64,000 nucleotides of DNA from Beijerinckia indica subsp. indica ATCC 9039 (lineage in GTDB: Bacteria > Pseudomonadota > Alphaproteobacteria > Rhizobiales > Beijerinckiaceae): positions 1,679,501 to 1,743,500 of the forward strand of contig NC_010581.1 in assembly GCF_000019845.1 (NCBI RefSeq), read 5' to 3'. The position numbers and the translations under genes are program-made. How positions within the stretch are numbered: the first letter of the stretch is position 1; each line of letters starts with the position of its first letter. Under the pieces are notes generated by a model, which made no database searches, had not been told where the DNA came from, and was given only the letters and a program-made list of their open reading frames with translations. Of this stretch, positions 8,450 to 16,499 are shown piece after piece.

Positions 8450-9409
8450 TCAAGCCGCGCGGGCTTGTGATCCTGCGGCGCGCTGAAAGTGGCGGGCCGT
8501 TTCGGTGACGCCCGCCTCGATCGGCGTCACATCCGACCAGAAATGGGCCGTGAACTTCGTGGCATCGATATGATAGGGGCGGTCGAACAGGAAGCGGACG
8601 TCATACACTTCGCGCAGCATGGGCATGGCCAGCCGCAACACAGGCTGGAGGAGGGCCGGAACCGTCTGGATGCGCGGCGGGCGCCCCATCGCCGCCGCTG
8701 CGATGGTGGTGATCTCGCGCAGCGTCCGGGTTTCGGCACAGGGCATGTGCCACACCTCGCCCCAGGCGTCCTCGGGCGCATCCAGCAGCGTCTGCGCCGC
8801 GCGGGCCACATCGGGCAGATAGGCGACATCGTGCGGATGATCGAGTGGCACCGCGAATTGTGCCGCCTTGCCCGCCGCCAGTCGGCCGAACAGCAGTTCT
8901 CCGAGATGACTGTTCGTCACGCCCGGGCCGTAGAAATCGCTGACACGCAACGCGCTCATGCATACACGCCCTTGGCTGGACGCCGCCTGCCACATTTCGC
9001 TGATTTCGCGCCGCACGGCGGGCTTGCCGCCCCAGGGCGCGAAGGGCGTGGTTTCGCGGATCGGCGCGTCCTGCGGGCCGTACATATACATATTGTCGAA
9101 GAACAGGGTCGCCGCGGCGCTCGCCTCGGCGGCGGCGAGGAAATGCGCCATCGCGCGCGGCCAGCACTCTGCCCAGACCTTGGTGTCATAGGCAAAGCCA
9201 GTGGCGATGACGATCCGTGCGGCGCCCGCCGCCGCCTCCATGACCGCGGCGCGGTCGAGCACGTCGCAGGGAAAGAACTCCGCGCCGGCGGGGAGGAGGG
9301 CAGGCCGTGAGCGCTGCGCGATGCGGACCGGGCGTCCTGCCGCCACGAGCCGCTCAGCGATCGCGCGGCCGGCCACGCCATAGCCGAAGATCACATCAAG
9401 TCCGTTCAT
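8450..9409 (-). CDS. NAD-dependent epimerase/dehydratase family protein (extended SDR)
   Basis: This 319-residue protein starts MNGLDVIFGYGVAGRAIAERL, with a Rossmann GxGxxGxxxA motif. It has the segment LFFDNMYMYGPQDAPIRE with a YMYG variant near the active site, and the C-terminal substrate part RETARHF-like helices. No classical YxxxK is evident at the usual spacing, so it may be an atypical, non-catalytic or altered extended SDR. Substrate is unknown. The start is placed at the ATG behind AGAGGG rather than at a frame extension to 9448. It is divergent from a LysR gene 75 bp away, which likely controls it. Confidence 0.8.
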   Translation of the reverse strand: MNGLDVIFGYGVAGRAIAERLVAAGRPVRIAQRSRPALLPAGAEFFPCDVLDRAAVMEAAAGAARIVIATGFAYDTKVWAECWPRAMAHFLAAAEASAAATLFFDNMYMYGPQDAPIRETTPFAPWGGKPAVRREISEMWQAASSQGRVCMSALRVSDFYGPGVTNSHLGELLFGRLAAGKAAQFAVPLDHPHDVAYLPDVARAAQTLLDAPEDAWGEVWHMPCAETRTLREITTIAAAAMGRPPRIQTVPALLQPVLRLAMPMLREVYDVRFLFDRPYHIDATKFTAHFWSDVTPIEAGVTETARHFQRAAGSQARAA

Positions 9410-9460
9410 CCTGCGCCCTCTCGTTGTCGATCTTGCGCAAGATAGCACTGGACCCAGTCA

Positions 9461-9473
9461 TGCATGAAATGCA
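9461..9473. promoter_or_regulatory. LysR-type T-N11-A box in the divergent promoter
   Basis: TGCATGAAATGCA is a perfect dyad (TGCAT-GAA-ATGCA) with the T-N11-A spacing of LysR-type regulator boxes. It lies between the divergent epimerase and LysR genes, close to the LysR start, with a TATAAT that overlaps the ATG at 9485. It would suit autoregulation and control of the epimerase gene. Confidence 0.5.
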
Positions 9474-9484
9474 TTATTGCTATA

Positions 9485-10408
9485 ATGAACATAACACAAA
9501 AGCATCTTCCGGGAATCGACCTTGATCTGCTGCCGGTGCTCGACGCGCTGCTGCGGCGGCGCAATGTCACCCATGCCGGACGGGAGGTTGGGCTGAGCCA
9601 GCCGGCGATGAGTCGCGCGCTCGGCCGGCTGCGGCATCTGTTCGATGATCCGCTGCTGGTGCGCCAGGCGGGCGGCTTCGCGCTGACGCCCAAGGCGCAG
9701 CGGCTGGCGCCACAGGTCGCTATCGCGCTCGAACAGGTGGGCGCGCTGTTCCGCGATGCGCCGTTTGATCCCGCGGCGGAGCAGCGCACGATCCGCATCG
9801 TCGCGGCCGATGCCCAAACGCTGCTGCTGTTGCCCGAGGTCATGCGTCGGGTCTCCCGCGAGGCGCCGGGGATACGCGTCGCCGTGGAGGGCTATAGTCC
9901 CGAAACGATCACCCATATGCAGCAGGGACGGATCGATTTCGCCTTCGCGCTGGCGTCCTCTCCGCTGCCACCGGGAGCGGAGAGCATGACACTGGGCACC
10001 GACCGGCTGATGCTGGTGACGCGGCGCGATCATCCGCTGGCGGCAGGGCCGGTATCGGCGGAAGACTATGCGCGCTTTCCCCACGTGGCGATCACCATCT
10101 TTGGCGATGGCCAGTCGGAGATCGATGCGGCGCTGGCGGCGCGGCGGCTGTCGCGCACGATCGCGCTGACTACGCCGTATTTCGCCGCCGCTTTGGCTGT
10201 TGTGGCGGCGACGGATTACGTGACCACGCTATCGGAGGCGCTGGCCCGCCGTTTCAGCGACACGTTCAGCCTGGTGATCAGGCCATCGCCGCTGATCGCA
10301 GAACCCCATTCCCTCACATTGGTTTGGGACCGTATCCGCTCCAAAGATCCGGCTCTTTTCTGGTTCCGTGAATTGGTGCGCGACGTGGCGGTAACGATCT
10401 ACGGATAA
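9485..10408 (+). CDS. LysR family transcriptional regulator
   Basis: This 307-residue regulator has a NodD/SyrM-type LysR head: LDLLPVLDALLRRRNVTHAG, VGLSQPAMSRALGRLRHLFD, DPLLVR. The effector domain includes RTIRIVAADAQTLLLLPEVM and FAFALASSPLPPGAESM. Of two nearby ATGs (9464 and 9485) the second places the domain normally, and the first overlaps the likely binding box. It is divergent from the epimerase-like gene, the likely regulated target, and convergent with the SDR-like gene at 10459. Confidence 0.9.
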   Translation: MNITQKHLPGIDLDLLPVLDALLRRRNVTHAGREVGLSQPAMSRALGRLRHLFDDPLLVRQAGGFALTPKAQRLAPQVAIALEQVGALFRDAPFDPAAEQRTIRIVAADAQTLLLLPEVMRRVSREAPGIRVAVEGYSPETITHMQQGRIDFAFALASSPLPPGAESMTLGTDRLMLVTRRDHPLAAGPVSAEDYARFPHVAITIFGDGQSEIDAALAARRLSRTIALTTPYFAAALAVVAATDYVTTLSEALARRFSDTFSLVIRPSPLIAEPHSLTLVWDRIRSKDPALFWFRELVRDVAVTIYG

Positions 10409-10458
10409 GGCGGTGACAGACGCTCCCTCTGAGGCAACCTCTGCTCCTCCCGCAAGCT

Positions 10459-11355
10459 TCAGCCTTCGGCAATGTGCAACCGTTCGAGATCGGCGATCAG
10501 GCTGGGGCCGGTCGGTTCCCATCCGAGCTTCTGCCGCGTTTGCGCGCTGGAGGCGGGCATGTCGAGCCCGGCGAACATTGCGAGCCAGCCGAAATAAGCC
10601 GGGGTCTCTTCCTTCGTGATGGATTTGACGGGCAGGCTCAGGCGGCGGCCGATGGCCTCGGCGATATCACGCATCGGCACGCCTTCCTCGGCGACCGCGT
10701 GATATTTGGCGTTTGGCTCGGCCTTTTCGATCGCCAGCCTGTAGAGGCGGGCCACATCGAGAACATGGGCCGCTGGCCAGCGATTGAGGCCGTCGCCGAC
10801 ATAGGTGCACACGCCTTTTTCGCGATACATCTGGATTGCGGGGGTGATCAGCCCCTGCGTGACCGGATCGTGAACCTGCGGCAGACGCACCACTGACACA
10901 TTGACCCCCTGTGCGGCGAGGGTGGCGGCTGCCTCTTCCGAGGCCGCGCGGGGATGCATGTTGGAGCCGACAATCGGATTGTCTTCCCTCGCCGGTTCGC
11001 CGGGAATGGTGTTCGCGATGGGCGTCCCGGAGGTTATGACCAGCGGACGATTGGAGCCGGCAAGAACCGAGCCCAGTGCCGCGATGATATGGCGATCGTC
11101 CTCGCAGGACTGCACGAATCTCGAAAAATCGTGGTTGAAGGCGAGATGGATGACGCCATCCGAGCGGGCGGCGCCTTCCTTCAGGCTGTCCGGATCCGCG
11201 ATCGAACCGCGATAGGCTTGTGCACCGACGGCAGCCAAAGCCGCGGCTTTCTCTTCCGAGCGATAGAGGCCGATCACCTGATGGCCCGCGGCGATCAGGT
11301 CCTTAACGACGTTTGAGCCTATGTTTCCCGTTGCACCAGTAACAAACACACGCAT
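10459..11355 (-). CDS. Extended/atypical SDR family NAD(P)-binding protein
   Basis: The 298-residue protein has the N-terminal motif MRVFVTGATGNIGSNVVKDL (TGxxGxxG, residues 6-13) and then DGVIHLAF, as in extended SDR epimerases and NmrA-like reductases. TSGTPIAN occurs where the active-site Ser is expected, but no YxxxK is evident. The C-terminal region RRLSLPVKSITKEETPAYFG followed by TRQKLGWEPTGPSLIADL matches the SDR group often found divergent from XRE/MmyB regulators. The start at 11355 has GGAGA eight bases upstream. The reaction is unknown; it probably uses NADPH on an aldehyde or ketone. Confidence 0.85.
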   Translation of the reverse strand: MRVFVTGATGNIGSNVVKDLIAAGHQVIGLYRSEEKAAALAAVGAQAYRGSIADPDSLKEGAARSDGVIHLAFNHDFSRFVQSCEDDRHIIAALGSVLAGSNRPLVITSGTPIANTIPGEPAREDNPIVGSNMHPRAASEEAAATLAAQGVNVSVVRLPQVHDPVTQGLITPAIQMYREKGVCTYVGDGLNRWPAAHVLDVARLYRLAIEKAEPNAKYHAVAEEGVPMRDIAEAIGRRLSLPVKSITKEETPAYFGWLAMFAGLDMPASSAQTRQKLGWEPTGPSLIADLERLHIAEG

Positions 11356-11402
11356 GAGCACAGTCTCCGGGTTTCGTGCGGGACAAATCTGTTCTCATGA
11401 GC

Positions 11403-11436
11403 TATTCTGGTAAAGTAGTGAGATTATTCTAGTAAG
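11403..11436. promoter_or_regulatory. Direct repeats in the SDR/XRE divergent promoter
   Basis: TTCTGGTAA (11405-11413) and TTCTAGTAA (11427-11435) are near-identical direct repeats at 22 bp, about two helical turns. They sit between the divergent SDR-like gene and the MmyB-type regulator, a position that suits the regulator binding its own and its neighbour's promoter. Confidence 0.45.
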
Positions 11437-11451
11437 ATCATTAACAGGATC

Positions 11452-12282
11452 ATGGACGTTCCTTTCACGGAGAACGCGCTCGGAACCTATCTGAAGGACC
11501 GGCGCATGAAGCTCGACCCGGCGGCCTTTGGCTTTCCGTCCGAGCGGCGGCGCACCCCCGGCCTCAGGCGCGAGGAGGTGGCACAGCGCGCCAATATCAG
11601 CGCGACCTGGTACACCTGGCTCGAACAGGGACGCGGGGGTGCTCCCTCGGCCGACGTGCTCGACCGTATCGCCCGCGCCTTGATGCTGACCGACGTCGAG
11701 CGCGAGCACCTGTTCCTGCTGGGCCTTGGTCGGCCGCCCGAAGCGCGCTACCAGAAGACTGGCGGTGTCACGCCACGCTTGCAGCGCGTGCTTGACGCGC
11801 TGGACCCGCGCCCCGCGCTGATCCGGACCGCGACATGGGACGTACTCGCCTGGAACCGGGCGGCGACCGTGATGCTGATGGATTATGGGTCTCTGCCGCC
11901 GGAAGAGCGCAACATCCTGCGCTTCATCTTCCTCGATCCGCATGCCCGCGCGGCGCAATACGACTGGGAGAGCGTGGCACGCTTCGCATTGGGCACGTTT
12001 CGGGTGGATGCGGCCCGCGCCGGTGCCGCGGCGGAGGTGGAACCTCTCGTCGACGAGCTCTGCCGGCTCAGCCCCGAGTTCAAAGCGATGTGGGCCGAAA
12101 ACGATGTTCGTGGCAGCCAGCACGAGGCTGTCAAGCACATACGCCACCCAATTCTCGGCCCGCTCGCCTTCGAATATTCGGCCTTTGCAGTTGACGGCCG
12201 AACTGACCTTGCGATGGTGGTCTATAATCCGGCGACGGAAGAGGACGCCGAACGCATCAAGTCGCTCATGAAGGAGCCATAG
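11452..12282 (+). CDS. MmyB-type XRE family transcriptional regulator
   Basis: The 276-residue protein has an N-terminal helix-turn-helix (LGTYLKDRRMKLDP, RRTPGLRREEVAQRANISATWYTWLEQGRG) and a C-terminal MmyB ligand-binding domain (DVLAWNRAATVMLMDY, LRFIFLDPHARAAQYDWES, HPILGPLAFEYSAFAVDG). In Streptomyces and other bacteria these proteins bind fatty-acid-like ligands and control a divergent SDR gene. That is exactly the arrangement here with the gene at 10459, so control of that SDR is the natural inference. Confidence 0.92.
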   Translation: MDVPFTENALGTYLKDRRMKLDPAAFGFPSERRRTPGLRREEVAQRANISATWYTWLEQGRGGAPSADVLDRIARALMLTDVEREHLFLLGLGRPPEARYQKTGGVTPRLQRVLDALDPRPALIRTATWDVLAWNRAATVMLMDYGSLPPEERNILRFIFLDPHARAAQYDWESVARFALGTFRVDAARAGAAAEVEPLVDELCRLSPEFKAMWAENDVRGSQHEAVKHIRHPILGPLAFEYSAFAVDGRTDLAMVVYNPATEEDAERIKSLMKEP

Positions 12283-12296
12283 CGCCGCTCAGGTGG

Positions 12297-12905
12297 CTAT
12301 AGAACCAGTTCCGCGACGGCTTTGTTCGCCTTTGGCACGGCATCGACCACCAACTCGGGGATGTTCATCCCTTCGATGCGGACAGTCTGCACATCGACGA
12401 TACCGATGAAATTCAGGATTTGACGCAGATAAGGCTCGATGAAATCCCATGGGCGCCACGGACCTTCCGTAAAAACGCCGCCTGAAGCCAGGACCAGAAT
12501 GGCCTTCTTGTCCTTCGCCAAGCCGAGGACTTCGCCATCAGCGTATTGAAAGGTTCTGCCTGGCCGCACGACCAAATCGATCCAGGCTTTGAGGACCGAG
12601 GGGATGCCGAAATTCCACATCGGCGTTGCGATGACCAGAAGATCGGATTCCAATAGCTCGTCGGTCAGTTGATCCGACTGACGGGCCGTCTCCTTCAGCC
12701 GTTCCGCTTCGGCCGCATCCCTCGTCGAGAGGGCCCGGAGCGTAATCTCGTCCAGATGGGGCAGAGGCTGGGCGGCCAAGTCGCGGCGTATGAGTTTTGC
12801 CGATGGATAGAGGCTGGTGAGCCGCGCGGCGAGCGTATCGGCGACCGATCGACTCGCTGAGTCCTTCCCCCTCGGACTCACGTCAATCAAGAGAATTTGC
12901 TTCAT
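12297..12905 (-). CDS. azoR: FMN-dependent NADH-azoreductase
   Basis: The 202-residue protein matches AzoR along its whole length: MKQILLIDVSPRGKDSASRS at the FMN phosphate-binding loop, PMWNFGIPSVLKAWIDLVVR, the FMN-contacting segment FQYADG, and LASGGVFTEGPWRPWDF. It is a cytoplasmic two-electron reductase of quinones and azo dyes, using NAD(P)H with FMN. Four bases separate it from the upstream NTF2-like gene, so the two form an operon, with a divergent HxlR regulator. HxlR-azoreductase pairs usually respond to electrophiles or quinones. Confidence 0.92.
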   Translation of the reverse strand: MKQILLIDVSPRGKDSASRSVADTLAARLTSLYPSAKLIRRDLAAQPLPHLDEITLRALSTRDAAEAERLKETARQSDQLTDELLESDLLVIATPMWNFGIPSVLKAWIDLVVRPGRTFQYADGEVLGLAKDKKAILVLASGGVFTEGPWRPWDFIEPYLRQILNFIGIVDVQTVRIEGMNIPELVVDAVPKANKAVAELVL

Positions 12906-12909
12906 GGCG

Positions 12910-13347
12910 TTACCTCCCAGCCTGCGCCGTCAAGGCGTTCCAGGCCGCAAGAGAGTCCATGTAGTCCCGCCAATGCGCGATCTTCCGGTTTTCGATCTTG
13001 ATAATCGAGCAGAAGCGATTGTTGTATTTCACGCCCGTTGCGAGGATGGTTCCATGGACCTCGTATTCGATGACGACGACATGGCCATCATCCGTCCTGT
13101 GGACAATCAGCTTGTCGGCGGATTGAAGCGCAATGCCGTCGACATAGCCTCGAAACGCGGCCATCAGGTCGTCTCGCCCCTTGATGATACGAGGCCAGCC
13201 CGGAACATCGTAGAGAACCTCATAGATGGTGTCATCGGTGATGATGTCGAAGAAATGTTCGCCCTCGACGAGGTCGCCGAGTGCCCCTCGAACCAGATCA
13301 AAGTAGGGGGCCGCGGGCGCGTAGGCAGCGTATATCGGATTTGACAT
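12910..13347 (-). CDS. SnoaL/NTF2-like protein
   Basis: The 145-residue protein has an NTF2-like pattern: ALGDLVEGEHFFDIITDDTIYEVLYDVPG, then RIIKGRDDLMAAFRGYV, and the last strands GTILATGVKYNNRFCSII, KIAHWRDYMDSLAAWNAL. The C-terminal DYMDSLA-type ending is common among ketosteroid-isomerase-like members. The activity is unknown. It is the first gene of the operon with azoR and is divergent from hxlR. Confidence 0.85.
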   Translation of the reverse strand: MSNPIYAAYAPAAPYFDLVRGALGDLVEGEHFFDIITDDTIYEVLYDVPGWPRIIKGRDDLMAAFRGYVDGIALQSADKLIVHRTDDGHVVVIEYEVHGTILATGVKYNNRFCSIIKIENRKIAHWRDYMDSLAAWNALTAQAGR

Positions 13348-13446
13348 TTCACTCTCTCTCTCTGGTTCGCAAAGTTGCTTACAGAATGAGAGCTACCTAT
13401 AAATCGGAAGCTTGCTTCAAAGAAGAAGGCACTTTGAGATCAGCTG

Positions 13447-13462
13447 CTTACGTCGAGGTAAG
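13447..13462. promoter_or_regulatory. Inverted repeat at the HxlR ribosome-binding site
   Basis: CTTAC-GTCGAG-GTAAG is a perfect 5 bp inverted repeat that contains the Shine-Dalgarno GAGGTAAG of the hxlR-type gene. A GCTTAC half-site recurs further upstream in the divergent region. It is a plausible autoregulatory HxlR site, but the arms are short. Confidence 0.35.
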
Positions 13463-13464
13463 TT

Positions 13465-13860
13465 ATGAAAAAGCCGAGCCAGGCCGGCCCTTTGGACCCG
13501 GCGGCCATCTGCCGGAGCTCGGACCCGTTGGCCGTGCGGGAGTTGCTGACCAAGATCGGCGACAAGTGGACGATCTTCGTGATCCTCTCGCTCGACCTTC
13601 TCGGCGGGCGCGCCCGGTTTTCAGAACTCGAACGCGCGGTTCCGGGGATTTCGCAGCGGATGCTCTCTTCGACCCTGAAGACTCTCGAACGCGACGGGCT
13701 GGTGATCCGGGAGCTGTTTCCCGAGGTGCCGCCCCGAGTCGAGTATGAGATGACGGATCTCGGAAAGAGCCTTTTGCACCCCACGCAGGGATTGGTGGAT
13801 TGGGCCAAGGCGAACTGGGAGCAGGTCAGGGAAGCGCAATCGAGATACGATGCGAGATAG
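13465..13860 (+). CDS. HxlR family transcriptional regulator
   Basis: The 131-residue winged-helix protein has the HxlR pattern: AVRELLTKIGDKWTIFVILS, RFSELERAVPGISQRMLSST, LKTLERDGLVIREL, and PRVEYEMTDLGKSLL. The lone cysteine AAIC near residue 16 matches the position of the redox-sensing N-terminal cysteine in HypR/QorR-like members, so it may sense quinones or hypochlorite. It is divergent from the NTF2-like/azoR operon, which is its likely target. Confidence 0.92.
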   Translation: MKKPSQAGPLDPAAICRSSDPLAVRELLTKIGDKWTIFVILSLDLLGGRARFSELERAVPGISQRMLSSTLKTLERDGLVIRELFPEVPPRVEYEMTDLGKSLLHPTQGLVDWAKANWEQVREAQSRYDAR

Positions 13861-13918
13861 CCCGTTGGTCGCGCGATAGTGGATGACTTCGCCTACACAT
13901 CGGCCATACCGATGAAAC

Positions 13919-13940
13919 AAGCCGCCTCGAAGGGCGGCTT
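13919..13940. terminator. Intrinsic terminator between hxlR-type gene and DUF1640 gene
   Basis: AAGCCGCC and GGCGGCTT form a perfect 8 bp stem with a TCGAAG loop, followed by TCATTT. It lies between convergent genes and could serve both directions. Confidence 0.75.
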
Positions 13941-13967
13941 TCATTTGAATAACGGTTTAGGTGGCGG

Positions 13968-14225
13968 TCAATGCGCCATCTTGAGCAAGACGCTTATGAT
14001 TGTGATGGTTTGAAGACCGATCATTCCGATGATCCATTTCAGGAGATCGGCCTTTGTCGCGGCAAGTTCTGCCTTGAGATCTGAAATATCTGATTTGGTC
14101 GCAAGATTGTCCTGGCTGGCTTCCCCGAGTGCCTCGGCCAATGCCTCCGCCTGTTCCGGGGTGAAATGACCCTTGTCGCGGAGGGTCCGCGAGAGGCGGA
14201 GGGTATCGAAAAGGATAGCAGTCAT
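13968..14225 (-). CDS. DUF1640-like small coiled-coil membrane protein
   Basis: The 85-residue protein has an N-terminal helical region (LFDTLRLSRTLRDKGHFTPE, QAEALAEALGEAS), a coiled-coil KSDISDLKAELAATKADLL, and one C-terminal transmembrane helix (WIIGMIGLQTITIISVLLKM). This is the DUF1640/CCDC90-like layout that is common in Hyphomicrobiales and often found near toxin-antitoxin or mobile genes. Function is unknown. It likely sits in the inner membrane with the coiled coil in the cytoplasm. Confidence 0.8.
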   Translation of the reverse strand: MTAILFDTLRLSRTLRDKGHFTPEQAEALAEALGEASQDNLATKSDISDLKAELAATKADLLKWIIGMIGLQTITIISVLLKMAH

Positions 14226-14675
14226 TTCAGGTGGCCCTTAAGCCGGACTAACGCCGGAAGTTGGCTTCGGTAGGTAAATAAAGACTTATGAATGAGGTCA
14301 CCTTTCTAGAAGGCCCTTCTCATGAAGCCAGTCTTGCAGCGCGATATGGATCACCTCGGGGTTCAGATTGCCGCCCAGCCCTAACCCGCAAGCGCGAGGA
14401 ATCCGCGATGCAGGCTGATATTTCTAATAGCACATCTCTCCTAGAAGCATCTAGGCACAGGGACCTGGACGACTCTGGCGAGGGGCGCGCTATAGACATA
14501 TCCGATCTAACATCGGAATTTTCCGCACCAATCCCCAATCAACGGGTGTTGCCCATCGAAACATAGTTGGGCCGGCTGATCGCACAGTTGATGAACCATC
14601 GGCCTTGCGGAGGCGGCATCGTTGCTCCATAATGTAAGGGTCCTAACATCTATGACCCAGATAAAGGGAACAACG
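14226..14675. other. Intergenic region, no supported gene
   Basis: About 450 bases upstream of the SMP-30-like gene. A plus-strand frame of 92 codons (14288-14566) matches no family I recognise. It has no clear ribosome-binding site and was not accepted. The promoter of the SMP-30-like gene is probably in the last 100 bases. Confidence 0.45.
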
Positions 14676-15678
14676 ATGACAATTGCCTCGCTCGCAAAGA
14701 TCACCACGATTGCCAACTTTCCGAAGCACCACATGCTGGAGAACCTTGCCGTGCGTGCCGACGGGTCAGTCCTGGTCACCGCATCGCCCCAAAGGGAAGT
14801 CTGGTATGTGCCAGCGCCCAGCGGGAGCCTGCCCGTTGAACCGATCCTGCTACACACCTTCGATGAGGGGCAGCTGGCCATGAGCTTCGTCGAAGCGCAG
14901 CCCGATATCTTCTACGTTGCCACCTATGGCCACGCCACTTTGCACCGCTTCGACCTGCGCGGCTGGACGCCCGGCGCACCTGTGAACCTGACAAAAGTTC
15001 TCGACTTTGAGCCGCCTGCTGGCCCCAATGGTTCTTGCTTGCTCGCCCCGGGCGTGATGCTGTTCGCGGACACGGTTGAGGGATTGATCTGGCGGGTCGA
15101 TCTGAGCGGTGACGGCTTTCACGCAACGGCGCGTGTGTGGTTGCGGCACACGACAATGGCAGCGGGTGGTGACGATCTCCCGCCGGTCAGATTCTCAGCC
15201 ACCCAGCATGTCCCGTTCCCGGGCATCAATGGTCTCCGCTACGGCCCCAAAAACCAACTTCGTATATTACACCAACTCGGCGCAGGCGCTTTTCATGCGC
15301 GTGGCCGTCGACCCTGCCACGCATGAGCCGGTTGGAGAACCTGAATATATTGCGGACGTCAAATCCGTGGATGACCTCTGCGTGGATGAAGACGCGGGCG
15401 TTGCCTATCTTACCAGGCACCCCAACCACATTGTCGAACGCGTGCCGCTGGAGCCTGCCGCTTCGCGTCTGGGGCGGGCCATCATGGCTGGCGATCCCTT
15501 CACCGATGGACTCATCGGCCCGACGAGCATCGACTGGGGACGTGGGCCCAACGACTACGGCCATGTCGCCTATGTCACCACCGACGGCGGCACGGTGGAA
15601 ATACCCCCGGACGGGATCCTCCGGCCCGCCCGACTCGTGCGTATGGAATTCCCCGTGGAAAAGGGCGCGCCACGCTGA
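14676..15678 (+). pseudogene. SMP-30/gluconolactonase-like beta-propeller protein, frameshifted
   Basis: The gene starts at an ATG behind AAAGGGA and encodes propeller-like repeats: LENLAVRADGSVLVTAS, YHATL-type segments, FVEAQPDIFYVATYG, LLAPGVMLFADTVEGLIWRV. At about 15250-15256 the frame changes. Removing one C from AAAAACCAAC joins GINGLRYGPKN to NFVYYTNSAQALFMRVAVD, and the rest runs intact to 15678 (VDDLCVDEDAGVAYLTRHP, TSIDWGRG). The whole would be about 333 residues. Relatives include sugar lactonases and uncharacterised propellers. Here the C-terminal third is lost as read. The next gene follows 101 bp downstream. Confidence 0.7.
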
Positions 15679-15779
15679 TGGCCGTTTCATAAGACGCCGC
15701 GCCCGCTAACACCGGCCGTCTGGCGCGTCGCCCCACGGTCGATGGGACCATGCAGCACAATTTGGATAGGAGCATCACG

Positions 15780-16421
15780 ATGACCAAACCGGGCGAAGCC
15801 CTGGGCAGACGGCTGCCGCTTGCCGATCCTGCAACCTTGACCAGCGCGCAGCGAGACCTCTTCGAGGCGCTCACAGCAGCGTGGGGGCCGTTTGCCGATG
15901 GGGCAGGGGTCCAGATGACGACCGAAGACGGTCGGCTGATCGGTCCGTTCAATATCTTTCTTCTGCACCCCGAGGTGACGGCGAAGCTATCGGAATTCCA
16001 GGCCGCCGAGGCGACCCACACGACGCTTCCAAAGCGGGTCCGCGAAGTGGTGATCATCGCTGTGGGCGCGGTCTGGGGCGCCGATTACGAGCTCTACGCT
16101 CGGACCCATGTGGCGCGCAAAGCTGGCCTGTCCGACCAGGCTGTCACTACACTTGCCAATGGCGGCATCCCCGAGGACCTCAGCGATGAGGAGAAGATCG
16201 CGGCGCGTCTCGTGCACCAATTGTCAACCCGTCACCGTGTCGACGACGAATTGTACCGTGAAGCCGAGCAAGCCTTCGGCAGAACGGGGTTGTTCGACAT
16301 CATCGCGGTGATGGGCGTGTACCAAACGGTCTGCTCGGCGCTCGCCCTGTTCGAGGTGCCGGCGCCTGAAGCGGCGGCTGGCCTCAATGGATCGTCAAGG
16401 GGATCGGATCATCCCGAATAA
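15780..16421 (+). CDS. Carboxymuconolactone decarboxylase family protein
   Basis: The 213-residue protein shows the CMD/AhpD-like helical fold: GPFNIFLLHPEVTAKLSEFQ, TLPKRVREVVIIAVGAVWGA, DYELYARTHVARKAGLSDQA. The AhpD peroxidase CxxC motif is absent: the position after VGAVWGADYE has no cysteine pair. It is therefore more likely a decarboxylase-like or uncharacterised member than a peroxidase. A good AGGAG site precedes the ATG at 15780. It follows the SMP-30-like gene and precedes a MarR regulator on the same strand. Confidence 0.85.
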   Translation: MTKPGEALGRRLPLADPATLTSAQRDLFEALTAAWGPFADGAGVQMTTEDGRLIGPFNIFLLHPEVTAKLSEFQAAEATHTTLPKRVREVVIIAVGAVWGADYELYARTHVARKAGLSDQAVTTLANGGIPEDLSDEEKIAARLVHQLSTRHRVDDELYREAEQAFGRTGLFDIIAVMGVYQTVCSALALFEVPAPEAAAGLNGSSRGSDHPE

Positions 16422-16499
16422 GGCGTGCTTGCGCGGCAAGCCCGAATGGAGCCATTGAGGGGGCGGGGAAGCTTTGAGAGATAGGGAGCAGCTTTTTGA

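Noticed and set aside
14288..14566. 92-codon plus-strand frame
   Set aside because: No recognised domain and no ribosome-binding site. It could not be separated from chance.
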